Shown piece by piece: positions 1 to 5,379 of a DNA stretch of 5,453 nucleotides. The notes under the pieces are model-generated. The model was not told the origin of the DNA. It made no database searches and worked only from the letters and a program-made list of their open reading frames with translations. Position 1 is the first letter of the stretch, and each line of letters opens with the position of its first letter. The stretch is from contig JASHRB010000596.1 of assembly GCA_030037575.1 (NCBI GenBank), positions 1 through 5,453 on the forward strand. Direction: 5' to 3'. The DNA is from Candidatus Sulfotelmatobacter sp. (GTDB lineage: Bacteria > Acidobacteriota > Terriglobia > Terriglobales > Acidobacteriaceae). The position numbers were made by a program, and so were the translations under genes.

Positions 1-141
1 TTGAGACCCGCGTACCGCATGCCTAGCCGCTTGTAATCCACGAGACACAAGAGAGCTGTTCTCTGCGGAGCTCAAAAAGTTTGCGGCCTGGAGTAAAACT
101 GTAGTAGCTGGAGAAACGGCGGAGTAAGAACTGAACTGATC

Positions 142-231
142 GGAGAGATGGCCGAGTGGTTGAAGGCGCCAGTCTTGAAAACTGGAATACGGGAGACCGT
201 ATCGGGGGTTCGAATCCCTCTCTCTCCGCCA
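142..231 (+). tRNA. tRNA-Ser (anticodon TGA)
   Basis: This is a complete class II transfer RNA that reads UCA serine codons. The 7-bp acceptor stem pairs 142-148 with 221-227, followed by discriminator G228 and an encoded CCA at 229-231. The anticodon stem pairs 169-173 with 181-185, and its loop carries TGA at 176-178. A long variable arm (TACGG-GAGA-CCGTA) is the hallmark of serine tRNAs. The T arm pairs 204-208 with 216-220 around TTCGAAT. The 3' half of a tRNA-Ser gene is a common target for tyrosine integrases, and a decayed integrase lies about 2.3 kb downstream. No second copy of the tRNA 3' end is visible in the window, so use as an attachment site is only a possibility. Confidence 0.97.
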
Positions 232-261
232 TTACCTTTGTTATCTGACACTTACACGTGG

Positions 262-280
262 TGATACCTACACTGATACC
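262..280 (+). repeat. TGATACC direct repeat pair
   Basis: TGATACC occurs at 262-268 and again at 274-280, a 12-bp period, about 30 bp past the end of the tRNA gene. Short phased repeats can be protein binding sites such as integrase arm sites or operators. Two copies alone are weak evidence. Confidence 0.4.
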
Positions 281-326
281 ACAAATCAGGAAAAGGGTCA
301 CCCATGAACCGCGACGTCAAGCTCAC

Positions 327-367
327 GGGTGGTGCCACCTCTTGGGTAACTCTCAAGTGGTCCACCC
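327..367 (+). repeat. Imperfect hairpin
   Basis: GGGTGG (327-332) pairs with CCACCC (362-367), CCAC (335-338) with GTGG (357-360), and TTG (342-344) with CAA (354-356). This gives about 13 base pairs with small bulges and a 9-nt loop. It lies inside the WTGGGTRAY cluster. No T-run follows, so it is not a canonical intrinsic terminator. Confidence 0.45.
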
Positions 368-390
368 TAATAGGGGCGACTGCACGGATA

Positions 391-408
391 TCACCCAAAA
401 TTGGGTGA
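391..408. repeat. Perfect 8-bp dyad (TCACCCAA-AA-TTGGGTGA)
   Basis: TCACCCAA at 391-398 is the exact reverse complement of TTGGGTGA at 401-408, with AA between. The close spacing and symmetry fit a dimeric protein binding site better than an RNA hairpin, since a 2-nt loop is strained. It is made of the two downstream copies of the repeated 9-mer. Confidence 0.6.
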
Positions 409-550
409 CTCGCCAAAGATCGCCCATCATGCGTGCTCTAATCGATCTCGCTTGCGTTTCGCATTTGGCCAGGAAAACCCTAAGTGTTGGTAGGACATCG
501 CAAGTTGTCGGAATCGGCGATCGTGCGATCACGACCTGCGGCTGGTGAAG

Positions 551-571
551 CGGAGAATGCAGTATTCTCCG
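551..571. repeat. Perfect 8-bp inverted repeat upstream of the amidohydrolase
   Basis: CGGAGAAT (551-558) and ATTCTCCG (564-571) are exact reverse complements around a 5-nt centre, about 115 bp before the amidohydrolase start. No T-run follows, so a terminator is unlikely. It could be an operator or a leader hairpin. Confidence 0.5.
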
Positions 572-638
572 GCATGGTTCAACGGTCGGGCCCCGGGCTG
601 CTCCTGAAATCCCAAAGCTCGTTTCTGCCCAGTTTTCC

Positions 639-654
639 GGTTTGCTGACAAACC
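639..654. promoter_or_regulatory. 6-bp dyad just upstream of the amidohydrolase start
   Basis: GGTTTG (639-644) and CAAACC (649-654) are exact reverse complements separated by CTGA. The dyad ends 31 bp before the ATG at 686, so it lies within the likely promoter or 5' leader. It could be an operator, an RNA hairpin, or chance. The following sequence is only loosely T-rich, so a terminator is not well supported. Confidence 0.35.
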
Positions 655-669
655 ACTTGTTGTTCCACT

Positions 670-673
670 GAGG
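670..673 (+). promoter_or_regulatory. Ribosome binding site of the amidohydrolase
   Basis: GAGG lies 12 nt before ATG 686. The next in-frame ATG, at 701, has no comparable purine run at a suitable distance, so 686 is preferred although the site is modest and slightly distant. Confidence 0.45.
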
Positions 674-685
674 TACTATCGCTGC

Positions 686-2362
686 ATGAATGATGCAACT
701 ATGCGCCGGACGATACTTCTGCTAGCGATTTCCGTACCGCTGGTTTCTTGCAGTCGCCAACCGAACTTCGATGTCGTTCTGAGAAATGGCTTGGTCTGCG
801 ACGGCACCGGCTCGCCCTGCACGTCCGGGGGCGTAGGGATCAACGGCGACAAGATCGCCAAAATTGGCGACGTGTCGGCCGACCGTGGACGCATGGATAT
901 TGACGTACACGGCCAGGTCATCGCCCCTGGTTTCATCAACCTCATGTCGGGACCGGACGGACTCTTTGCCGACGGTCGCGGCCTCAGCGATCTGCTGCAG
1001 GGCGTCACGCTTGAGATCTTCGGCGAAGGCGAGTCCATGGGGCCTCTAACCGACGACATGCGTGCCGAGGCCCAGAGCCAGCAGGCCGACATCAAGTACG
1101 GCATAACCTGGCACACGCTCAACGAAGGGCTTGCAACGTTGGTGCAGCACGGCATCTCGCCGAACGTTGCCTCCTTTATCGGCGCCGCAACGCCACGCAT
1201 CAACGTGCTCGGCCGCGCCAACCGTGCACCCACACCGGCCGAACTCGATCAGATGCGGGCGCTGACTGCCAAGGCAATGCAGGAGGGCGCGCTGGGCGTT
1301 GCCTCGGCTTTGATCTATCAGCCCGGCAACTATGCGCAGACAGATGAACTGGTCGCGCTTGCCAAGGTCGCCGCCAAATATAAGGGTATCTACATTTCCC
1401 ACATCCGCGACGAAGGCGATCACGAGATGGATGCGATAGATGAACTCATCTCCATCGCCCGTCAGGCGCAAATCCCGGCAGAGATTTACCACCTCAAGGT
1501 CGCCGGGGCACAAAACTGGAACAAACTTCCTGCATTGATCCAGAAGATCGAAGCCGCTCGCGCCGACGGCCTCGCCATCACCGCGGATATGTACACCTAT
1601 CCCGCAGGTGCCACTGGCTTGGATGGCGCAATGCCGCCATGGGTCCAGGAGGGCGGTCTCGAGGCATGGCGCAAGCGGCTGCAGGATCCGGCCATCCGCA
1701 AACGCGTGCGGCAGGAAATGTCCTCGAGCGACAAATACGACAATCTCCTTCGCTCCGCAGGAACGCCCGACAATGTGCTGCTAGTTGGCTTCAAAAGCGA
1801 AAAGCTTAAGCCTTTGACCGGAAAAACCCTCGGCGAGGTGGCGCATATGCGGCACTCGACACCGGAGGACACCGCGATGGATCTGGTAATCGAGGATGAT
1901 TCCCGCGTGGAGACCGTCTATTTCCTGATGAGCGAGGACAATATCAAGAAGCAAATCGTGCTCCCCTGGGTGAGTTTTGGCGCCGACGCCGACCCGGAGA
2001 GCGTTGATGGCGTCTTCCTCAAATCGAGCACGCATCCCCGAGCCTTTGGAAATTTTGCCCGCGTCTATGCCCACTACGTTCGCGACGAAAAACTCATGAC
2101 CGTAGCTGAAGCCGTTCGGAAGATGACATCCCTCCCCGCCTCCAATCTCGGCATCGCCAGCCGTGGTCTGCTGCGGCAAGGATATTTCGCTGACATCGCG
2201 GTCTTCGATCCCACCACCATTCAGGACCACGCCACCTTTGCGCAACCCCGCCAACTGGCCAGCGGTGTCTCCGAGGTCTTCGTCAACGGTGTAGAAGTGG
2301 TTCACAACGCCGTACACACGGGCGCGAAACCGGGCCGTGTCGTAAAGCGGGACCGCCACTAG
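686..2362 (+). CDS. Lipoprotein D-aminoacylase-like amidohydrolase (N-acyl-D-amino-acid deacylase family)
   Basis: A 558-residue protein of the amidohydrolase superfamily, closest in layout to N-acyl-D-amino-acid deacylases, which hydrolyse the amide of N-acylated amino acids. The N-terminus has a short charged start, a hydrophobic segment (about 9-20) and a lipobox LVSC with Cys22, so export and lipid anchoring are likely. A beta-sandwich segment (about 28-80) precedes the TIM barrel, and the sandwich resumes near the C-terminus (GYFADIAVFDP, 499-509). Metal and catalytic-type residues seen are His239 (YISHIRDEGD), His269 (IYHLK), Asp434 or Asp436 (FGADAD) and the HPRAFG motif at 450-455. 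The usual HxH after 'PGFI' is missing: residues 87-89 read MSG, and the strand-2 Cys of the family reads within GEGE (113-116). I recall a subfamily with this pattern, so it is probably natural rather than decay. The reading frame is full length. Start 686 is chosen on the GAGG; Met6 (701) would also leave the lipobox intact. Substrate is unknown. Confidence 0.92.
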   Translation: MNDATMRRTILLLAISVPLVSCSRQPNFDVVLRNGLVCDGTGSPCTSGGVGINGDKIAKIGDVSADRGRMDIDVHGQVIAPGFINLMSGPDGLFADGRGLSDLLQGVTLEIFGEGESMGPLTDDMRAEAQSQQADIKYGITWHTLNEGLATLVQHGISPNVASFIGAATPRINVLGRANRAPTPAELDQMRALTAKAMQEGALGVASALIYQPGNYAQTDELVALAKVAAKYKGIYISHIRDEGDHEMDAIDELISIARQAQIPAEIYHLKVAGAQNWNKLPALIQKIEAARADGLAITADMYTYPAGATGLDGAMPPWVQEGGLEAWRKRLQDPAIRKRVRQEMSSSDKYDNLLRSAGTPDNVLLVGFKSEKLKPLTGKTLGEVAHMRHSTPEDTAMDLVIEDDSRVETVYFLMSEDNIKKQIVLPWVSFGADADPESVDGVFLKSSTHPRAFGNFARVYAHYVRDEKLMTVAEAVRKMTSLPASNLGIASRGLLRQGYFADIAVFDPTTIQDHATFAQPRQLASGVSEVFVNGVEVVHNAVHTGAKPGRVVKRDRH

Positions 2363-2464
2363 CTCTTTACCAGTCTGGAGATCACATACAGTGGAAGACG
2401 GATACCTATTCTGGGCGAGTCACGTGCAAACCGTAAGGTGGCCGACGTAGGCAGACCATCGTAG

Positions 2465-2484
2465 CGCGGTTAAGGAGGACCGCG
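2465..2484 (+). promoter_or_regulatory. Hairpin with the integrase Shine-Dalgarno in its loop
   Basis: CGCGGT (2465-2470) is the exact reverse complement of ACCGCG (2479-2484), and the 8-nt loop between them holds the strong ribosome binding site AAGGAGG (2472-2478). The ATG follows at 2489, 10 nt after the site. Displaying or occluding the site in a GC-rich stem-loop could tune translation of the recombinase, or the dyad could be a DNA site for the recombinase or its repressor. Both are inference. Confidence 0.5.
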
Positions 2485-2488
2485 AACG

Positions 2489-2950
2489 ATGTCTCGCAAG
2501 CCTACCTCGAAACGAACTCGCCCCAAGCCTAAAGCAGTTCTTCGCCTACCTGATTTGGACCAGGCAAAATCTGCCGTCCTGAATAGCTTGACCTCAGCCG
2601 ACGCCCAACGTGGATACCGGCACGCAATTGATGAATTCGCGGACTGGTACTGCTCAGAGCCTAGGCTCTCGTTCAATAGGACTGTTGTGCCCGTTATCGA
2701 ATTCATCTCGAAGGCCGCAGGCTTGCTCCAGGGACAGTCAATCTTCGCCTAGGAGCCGTGCGACGCTTCGCCTATGAGGCTGCCGACTGTGGGCTCCTTA
2801 GCCCTGATCTGGCTGCAGGCATCCGACGAGTGAAGGGCGTCAAGAAGATCGGCGTGAGACTAGTCAGGAAACTGGCTCACCGCCGAACAGTCGCAAAGAT
2901 TGTGGCAGGCTCCCGGCGGGGAGCGCTTGAAGGAAAAACGTGATCGAGCA
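2489..2950 (+). pseudogene. Tyrosine integrase/recombinase remnant (N-terminal part, two frameshifts)
   Basis: This is the N-terminal arm and core-binding (SAM-like) domain of a phage-type tyrosine recombinase, broken by two frameshifts and then truncated. The first frame (2489 to about 2690) gives a basic leader and then a core-binding start (KAVLRLPDLDQAKSAVLNSL, then AIDEFADWYCSEP). Dropping one base at 2690-2692 moves the reading to a frame giving RYRIHLEGRRLAPGTVNLRL, then AVRRFAYEAADCGLLSPDLA and a VKGVKKIGVRL segment. A 4-bp insertion GTCA at 2863-2866 then breaks the frame; without it the text continues GNWLTAEQSQRLWQAPGGER and ends at KRDRA (2950). The catalytic domain with the R-H-R-Y residues is missing, because the sequence switches to a different, opposite-strand gene. 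The start has an excellent ribosome binding site (AAGGAGG). A recombinase this incomplete cannot be active. The family assignment rests on my recall of intact relatives, not on a search. Confidence 0.85.
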
Positions 2951-3386
2951 CCCGTGTACCCCCACTCGCAAACGTTACGTTAACGGCTCGTTCGGTTTGT
3001 TCCAGTTGATCGACGCTATCGCCGAATATCGTCTCGACGTTGCCCTCAATCTTATGGAAGATCAACTGAGCCAGGTCGCCGCGCGGAAGGCTGATAAATC
3101 GCCCTCCCGTCGCGCGGGAAAATGCATCGGTCGGAAATCCCGAAACCCGTATACCGCTTCGGTTTACAACCCGCACTTCCCGGACTATATATCCTCTGCG
3201 GCGCACCTCAGGCATCAGGCCCATTCGATCTGCGATGTCGAAACCTGCTCCCCAAAAATCAATGATGTAGCCCCCTGTTCTCAGGCGAGGCGCCGCTTCT
3301 ATGAGCGTGGGCGTAAATCCGTAATGCGCAAGCCAATAGGCGAGAGTCGGTCCCGCAATTCCCGCGCCCGAGATCAGAATTCTCAC
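2943..3386 (-). pseudogene. FAD-dependent monooxygenase remnant, C-terminus missing
   Basis: The first 148 or so codons of a group A flavin monooxygenase (PheA/TetX/UbiH-like fold), which normally runs to about 380-400 residues and hydroxylates aromatic or similar substrates using NAD(P)H and O2. The protein opens with the Rossmann dinucleotide motif GAGIAG (7-12), an acidic residue closing strand 2 (Glu30 in LIEAAP), GGYIIDFWGAG (38-48) and the FAD-contacting LPRGDL (100-105). It proceeds to VTFASGGTRVLD (about 137-148), where relatives continue with a D-x-V-I-G-A-D-G motif. Here the text turns into reverse-strand integrase sequence and the frame stops at 2877. The start is a GTG (complement of 3384-3386) giving the canonical MRILISGAG beginning. 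No good Shine-Dalgarno is visible before it. The NADPH/FAD DG motif, GD motif and substrate domain are lost, so it is non-functional. Confidence 0.82.
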
Positions 3387-3626
3387 GATCAGAAGTAGAT
3401 CAGGGCTATTGTGCAGGTGTCCAGATCAGGAATGACGGCCGGGCCAGCATGCCGCAACACGTTGTAAGAGACTGCGGGTTCAAACCGGACTACTCACAAA
3501 ACAAGAACGCTGAAATTTAACTACCGACCTGCGACAGCAATCCGGAGGTTAATGTCACTGGACGACATCGGCGTTACGCTTAAGAAACTCCGTCGGGGAA
3601 CTTTGTGTGTGAAAGGAGATTTCTCA
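3387..3626. other. 240-bp intergenic stretch between monooxygenase remnant and cytochrome c
   Basis: I see no supported gene, RNA or clear terminator. A plus-strand GGAGG-ATG arrangement at 3544-3554 opens a frame that then runs antisense through the cytochrome c gene and has no recognisable product. The upstream promoter of the monooxygenase remnant would have lain here. Confidence 0.5.
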
Positions 3627-4145
3627 TCACGGATTTGTGCCCGCGGGCTGGTGGAGTTCCTGCTGGATCGAGGGCGGGAGGTCGTCCAGGTGACTGAGAA
3701 AAGTGACAACTTGCCAGATTTCGCTATCGGCCATGATGTTTCCCCACGCGGGCATCGCGGATTGGCGCACTCCGTATTTAATGAGATAGAAAGTCTGGTT
3801 CTCGCGCAACCGGGAATGCGCCTGCATGAACTGGGGCGCTCGCGGATTGAACGAGGCACCGTAATCACTTACCGGATTGTCGGGTCGGCCGTGGCAGTCG
3901 GCACACTTGTCGCGATACAAGCGGGCGCCGTCAAGCAGATTGGCCTCAGTAGGCGCGATCGGATTCTGTTGCGGTTGCGCATGGCGCACCACTGACGCAT
4001 TCAAGGCTGTGGTGGCGAGCTTAGATTCGAGCCAGGACTGTGGAAGATTCGCGCGCAGGTCCGCGAAGCCAAGTTCCAGATAAAGCCAACCAGCGATTGT
4101 GAACACGATCAGTGCCGCGGCAATTCCGGCGACGAAGTTTTTCAT
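3627..4145 (-). CDS. Membrane-anchored monoheme cytochrome c
   Basis: A 172-residue class I c-type cytochrome that carries electrons on the periplasmic face of the membrane. Residues about 4-22 form a hydrophobic N-terminal segment with one preceding lysine and no clear cleavage site, so it is probably a signal anchor. A linker (about 25-65, with ALNASVVRHA) leads to the cytochrome domain. The heme-binding motif is CADCH (Cys81, Cys84, His85), and the distal ligand is likely Met131 in AMPAWG. The C-terminal helix IWQVVTFLSHLDDLPP (143-158) is typical of the fold. Start 4145 has AGGGG (complement of 4151-4155) 5 nt upstream. It follows the AraC-type gene on the same strand after 129 bp, so co-transcription is possible but not shown. 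Its electron partner is not in the window. It is intact, unlike the neighbouring remnants. Confidence 0.93.
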   Translation of the reverse strand: MKNFVAGIAAALIVFTIAGWLYLELGFADLRANLPQSWLESKLATTALNASVVRHAQPQQNPIAPTEANLLDGARLYRDKCADCHGRPDNPVSDYGASFNPRAPQFMQAHSRLRENQTFYLIKYGVRQSAMPAWGNIMADSEIWQVVTFLSHLDDLPPSIQQELHQPAGTNP

Positions 4146-4274
4146 CCTGACCCCTGCCGCATCATGTACCTTTTAGCGCAATGTTTCACCAACAACGTTC
4201 CAAACCGATGAGCGCACTGGCTGTTGGCGGCCGTTCAGAGCAAGATTTCCTCACCCCAACCTGGCGGCTCGGTA
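4146..4274. other. 129-bp spacer between AraC-type gene and cytochrome c
   Basis: The spacer holds the end of the regulator transcript and the leader of the cytochrome gene. No T-run-backed hairpin is visible. On the minus strand a weak TTGGTG...TACATG pair with an 18-nt spacer lies just before the cytochrome start, but the match is too poor and too close to the ATG to call a promoter. Confidence 0.4.
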
Positions 4275-5231
4275 TCAAGCAGCGCTCATCTCAACAGCTT
4301 TCCCCTGTCTCAGGGCTTTGATGTCACGCATCGGGGGCTGTCCGAAGAAGCGGCTGTACTCACGGTTGAATTGGCTGACACTTTCGTATCCGACCTCAAA
4401 GGCAACCGTTGAAGCGTCAAGACCATCGACGAGCATTCGTCCTCGGGCTGCTTGCAGTCGCAACTGCTTCTGATACTGCAACGGGCTCATGCGAGTCAGC
4501 ACGCGGAAATGATGATGCAGGGTCGAGACGCCCATGCCAGCGATCTGGGCCAGATCGTCCACGCGCACCGGTTTCGCGTAGTTATCTTTGATCCAAGAAA
4601 TCGCTCTTGCAGTGCGATAGCTCTGATCTCCAAGGGTGGCAATCGCCCGAAGGCGAACTCCCGCGGGTCCGCATAAAAGGCGGTAAATAATCTCACGTTG
4701 AATATGGCCGCTGAGAAAGGGGATATCCCGTGGATTCGCCAGCAGATCGACCAGTCGGCAGCATGCGCTCAGCAATTCAACCGTGATCTCACCAGTCACC
4801 ATGCCAGGAGTGTCAGATGAATCCTCACCCACGTGGACTTCTTCCCGGCTGAGAAATTCGCGGACTACCGTCATTTCCAGCTTGATCGCAACCGCGAGAA
4901 GGGGTTTTGCTTTGCTTGCGTCGACCACCTGGCTGACGATTGGCAGATCGATCGCGGTCAACAGAAATCGGGAGCGGTCATAGGTGAATGTCGTCTGGCC
5001 AAGATCGAGACGCTTACTGCCTTGAGCAACCACAATCACGCCCGGTATGTAAGTTCCTGAGCAGGGCGCTGTGGGTGCAGTCCTGCGGACGAGCAGTAAG
5101 CCCGGTACTTCTGTGATCAGCCTTTCTGAAGAACCAATGAACCAGGCAATTTTCTGCGCCAACTCGGCTCTCAGTTCTGGTATCGCCCGGACCGCCGGCG
5201 GAGCGCCGGAGTGCTTGCCATTCATGCTCAT
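4275..5231 (-). CDS. AraC-family transcriptional regulator
   Basis: A 318-residue transcription factor with the AraC_N sensor domain (about 30-185, including CSGTYIPGVIVVAQGSKRL at 57-75) followed by an AraC-type DNA-binding domain (about 208-305). The first helix-turn-helix is at VDDLAQIAGMGVSTLHHHF (224-242), and the second is in DASTVAFEVGYESVSQFNRE (272-291) ending in the characteristic FGQPP. The length and order match full-length members. Start 5231 is supported by GGAAG (complement of 5240-5244) 8 nt upstream; Met3 is an alternative. The gene diverges from an aldo/keto reductase gene across about 145 bp, the same arrangement as other AraC_N regulators next to carbonyl-reducing enzymes. 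Established precedent is YqhC of Escherichia coli, which activates yqhD and dkgA in response to aldehydes. By analogy this protein probably controls the reductase, and perhaps itself; the inducer is unknown. Confidence 0.95.
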   Translation of the reverse strand: MSMNGKHSGAPPAVRAIPELRAELAQKIAWFIGSSERLITEVPGLLLVRRTAPTAPCSGTYIPGVIVVAQGSKRLDLGQTTFTYDRSRFLLTAIDLPIVSQVVDASKAKPLLAVAIKLEMTVVREFLSREEVHVGEDSSDTPGMVTGEITVELLSACCRLVDLLANPRDIPFLSGHIQREIIYRLLCGPAGVRLRAIATLGDQSYRTARAISWIKDNYAKPVRVDDLAQIAGMGVSTLHHHFRVLTRMSPLQYQKQLRLQAARGRMLVDGLDASTVAFEVGYESVSQFNREYSRFFGQPPMRDIKALRQGKAVEMSAA

Positions 5232-5328
5232 TCTTTTGTCTTCCGCTCCTAAGCATAGCTCTTGCGATTCTCGCGATACCAGTCAAAAGCTGGCTCTCAA
5301 GAGAATTAGGCAAAAGATCAGCAGAATC

Positions 5329-5356
5329 GGGATAACGGCCCGCGTGCACTTATCCC
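5329..5356. promoter_or_regulatory. Candidate operator: 7-bp inverted repeat, arms 21 bp apart
   Basis: GGGATAA (5329-5335) and TTATCCC (5350-5356) are exact reverse complements. Their centres are 21 bp apart, two helical turns, on the same DNA face. A GTGCAC palindrome (5344-5349) abuts the right arm. The site lies in the divergent region between the AraC-type regulator and the aldo/keto reductase, ending about 20 bp before the reductase start. AraC-family sites are more often direct repeats, so another regulator or chance remains possible. Confidence 0.4.
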
Positions 5357-5368
5357 TACACTGCAGGT

Positions 5369-5374
5369 GAGAGG
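5369..5374 (+). promoter_or_regulatory. Ribosome binding site of the aldo/keto reductase
   Basis: GAGAGG lies 5 nt before ATG 5380 and only 2 nt before the overlapping upstream ATG 5377. The spacing therefore favours 5380, giving MQKRKLG, which is also the usual N-terminus of the family. Confidence 0.6.
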
Positions 5375-5379
5375 AAATG

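Larger units (their letters stand above)
297..409. repeat. Cluster of four WTGGGTRAY motifs in both orientations
   Basis: Four near-identical 9-mers fall within 113 bp: GTCACCCAT at 297-305 (reverse), TTGGGTAAC at 342-350 (forward), ATCACCCAA at 390-398 (reverse) and TTGGGTGAC at 401-409 (forward). Degenerate GGGTGG and CCACCC cores sit at 327-332 and 362-367. The last two motifs form the perfect dyad at 391-408. Such a set resembles binding sites for a DNA-binding protein, for example integrase arm sites or a repressor, or a small structured repeat element. The function is not known from the sequence. Confidence 0.6.
232..685. other. Repeat-rich noncoding region between tRNA-Ser and the amidohydrolase gene
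   Basis: No convincing gene is present here. The one plus-strand open frame (258-548) is low-complexity in character, has no recognisable domain and overlaps the repeats. What the stretch does contain is direct repeats of TGATACC (262-268, 274-280), four copies of a WTGGGTRAY motif in both orientations (297-409), an imperfect hairpin (327-367), a perfect 8-bp dyad (391-408), another 8-bp dyad (551-571), a 5-bp dyad (521-534) and a 6-bp dyad (639-654). The last 100 bp must include the promoter and leader of the amidohydrolase gene, but I could not identify convincing -35 and -10 boxes. The position immediately after a tRNA gene and the density of dyads suggest remnants of a mobile element or a structured regulatory region; this is inference. 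Confidence 0.6.

Noticed and set aside
1..36. Plus-strand frame ending in a TAA at 34-36, possibly the last residues of an upstream gene
   Set aside because: Eleven codons are too few to identify a protein, and other frames are equally plausible.
50..64. AGAGA/TCTCT hairpin as a terminator before the tRNA
   Set aside because: The stem is only 5 bp and no T-run follows.
23..301. Minus-strand open frame beginning MAEREGFEPPI
   Set aside because: It is the reverse complement of the tRNA-Ser gene read as protein, a well-known annotation artefact.
258..548. Plus-strand 96-codon open frame
   Set aside because: It has no recognisable domain, overlaps the repeat cluster and has no good ribosome binding site. 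It is best treated as noncoding.
676..1233. Minus-strand 185-codon open frame, and the other long antisense frames at 1046-1513 and 1781-2359
   Set aside because: All lie antisense to the intact amidohydrolase and have no family features. They are typical shadows in GC-rich coding DNA.
2940..3398. Plus-strand 152-codon open frame
   Set aside because: It is antisense to the monooxygenase remnant, whose GAGIAG and LPRGDL motifs show the true coding strand.
3474..3492. GCGGGTTCAAACCGG, resembling a tRNA T arm and so a possible attachment-site copy
   Set aside because: The flanking bases do not form a proper 5-bp T stem, there is no acceptor stem, and it does not match the tRNA-Ser 3' end.
3552..3995. 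Plus-strand frame with GGAGG before its ATG
   Set aside because: It runs mostly antisense to the cytochrome c gene with its CxxCH motif, the ribosome site is only 3 nt from the ATG, and the product is unrecognisable.
5253..5286. TTGACT...TATGCT on the minus strand as the promoter of the AraC-type gene
   Set aside because: The spacer is 23 nt, too long for a sigma-70 promoter.
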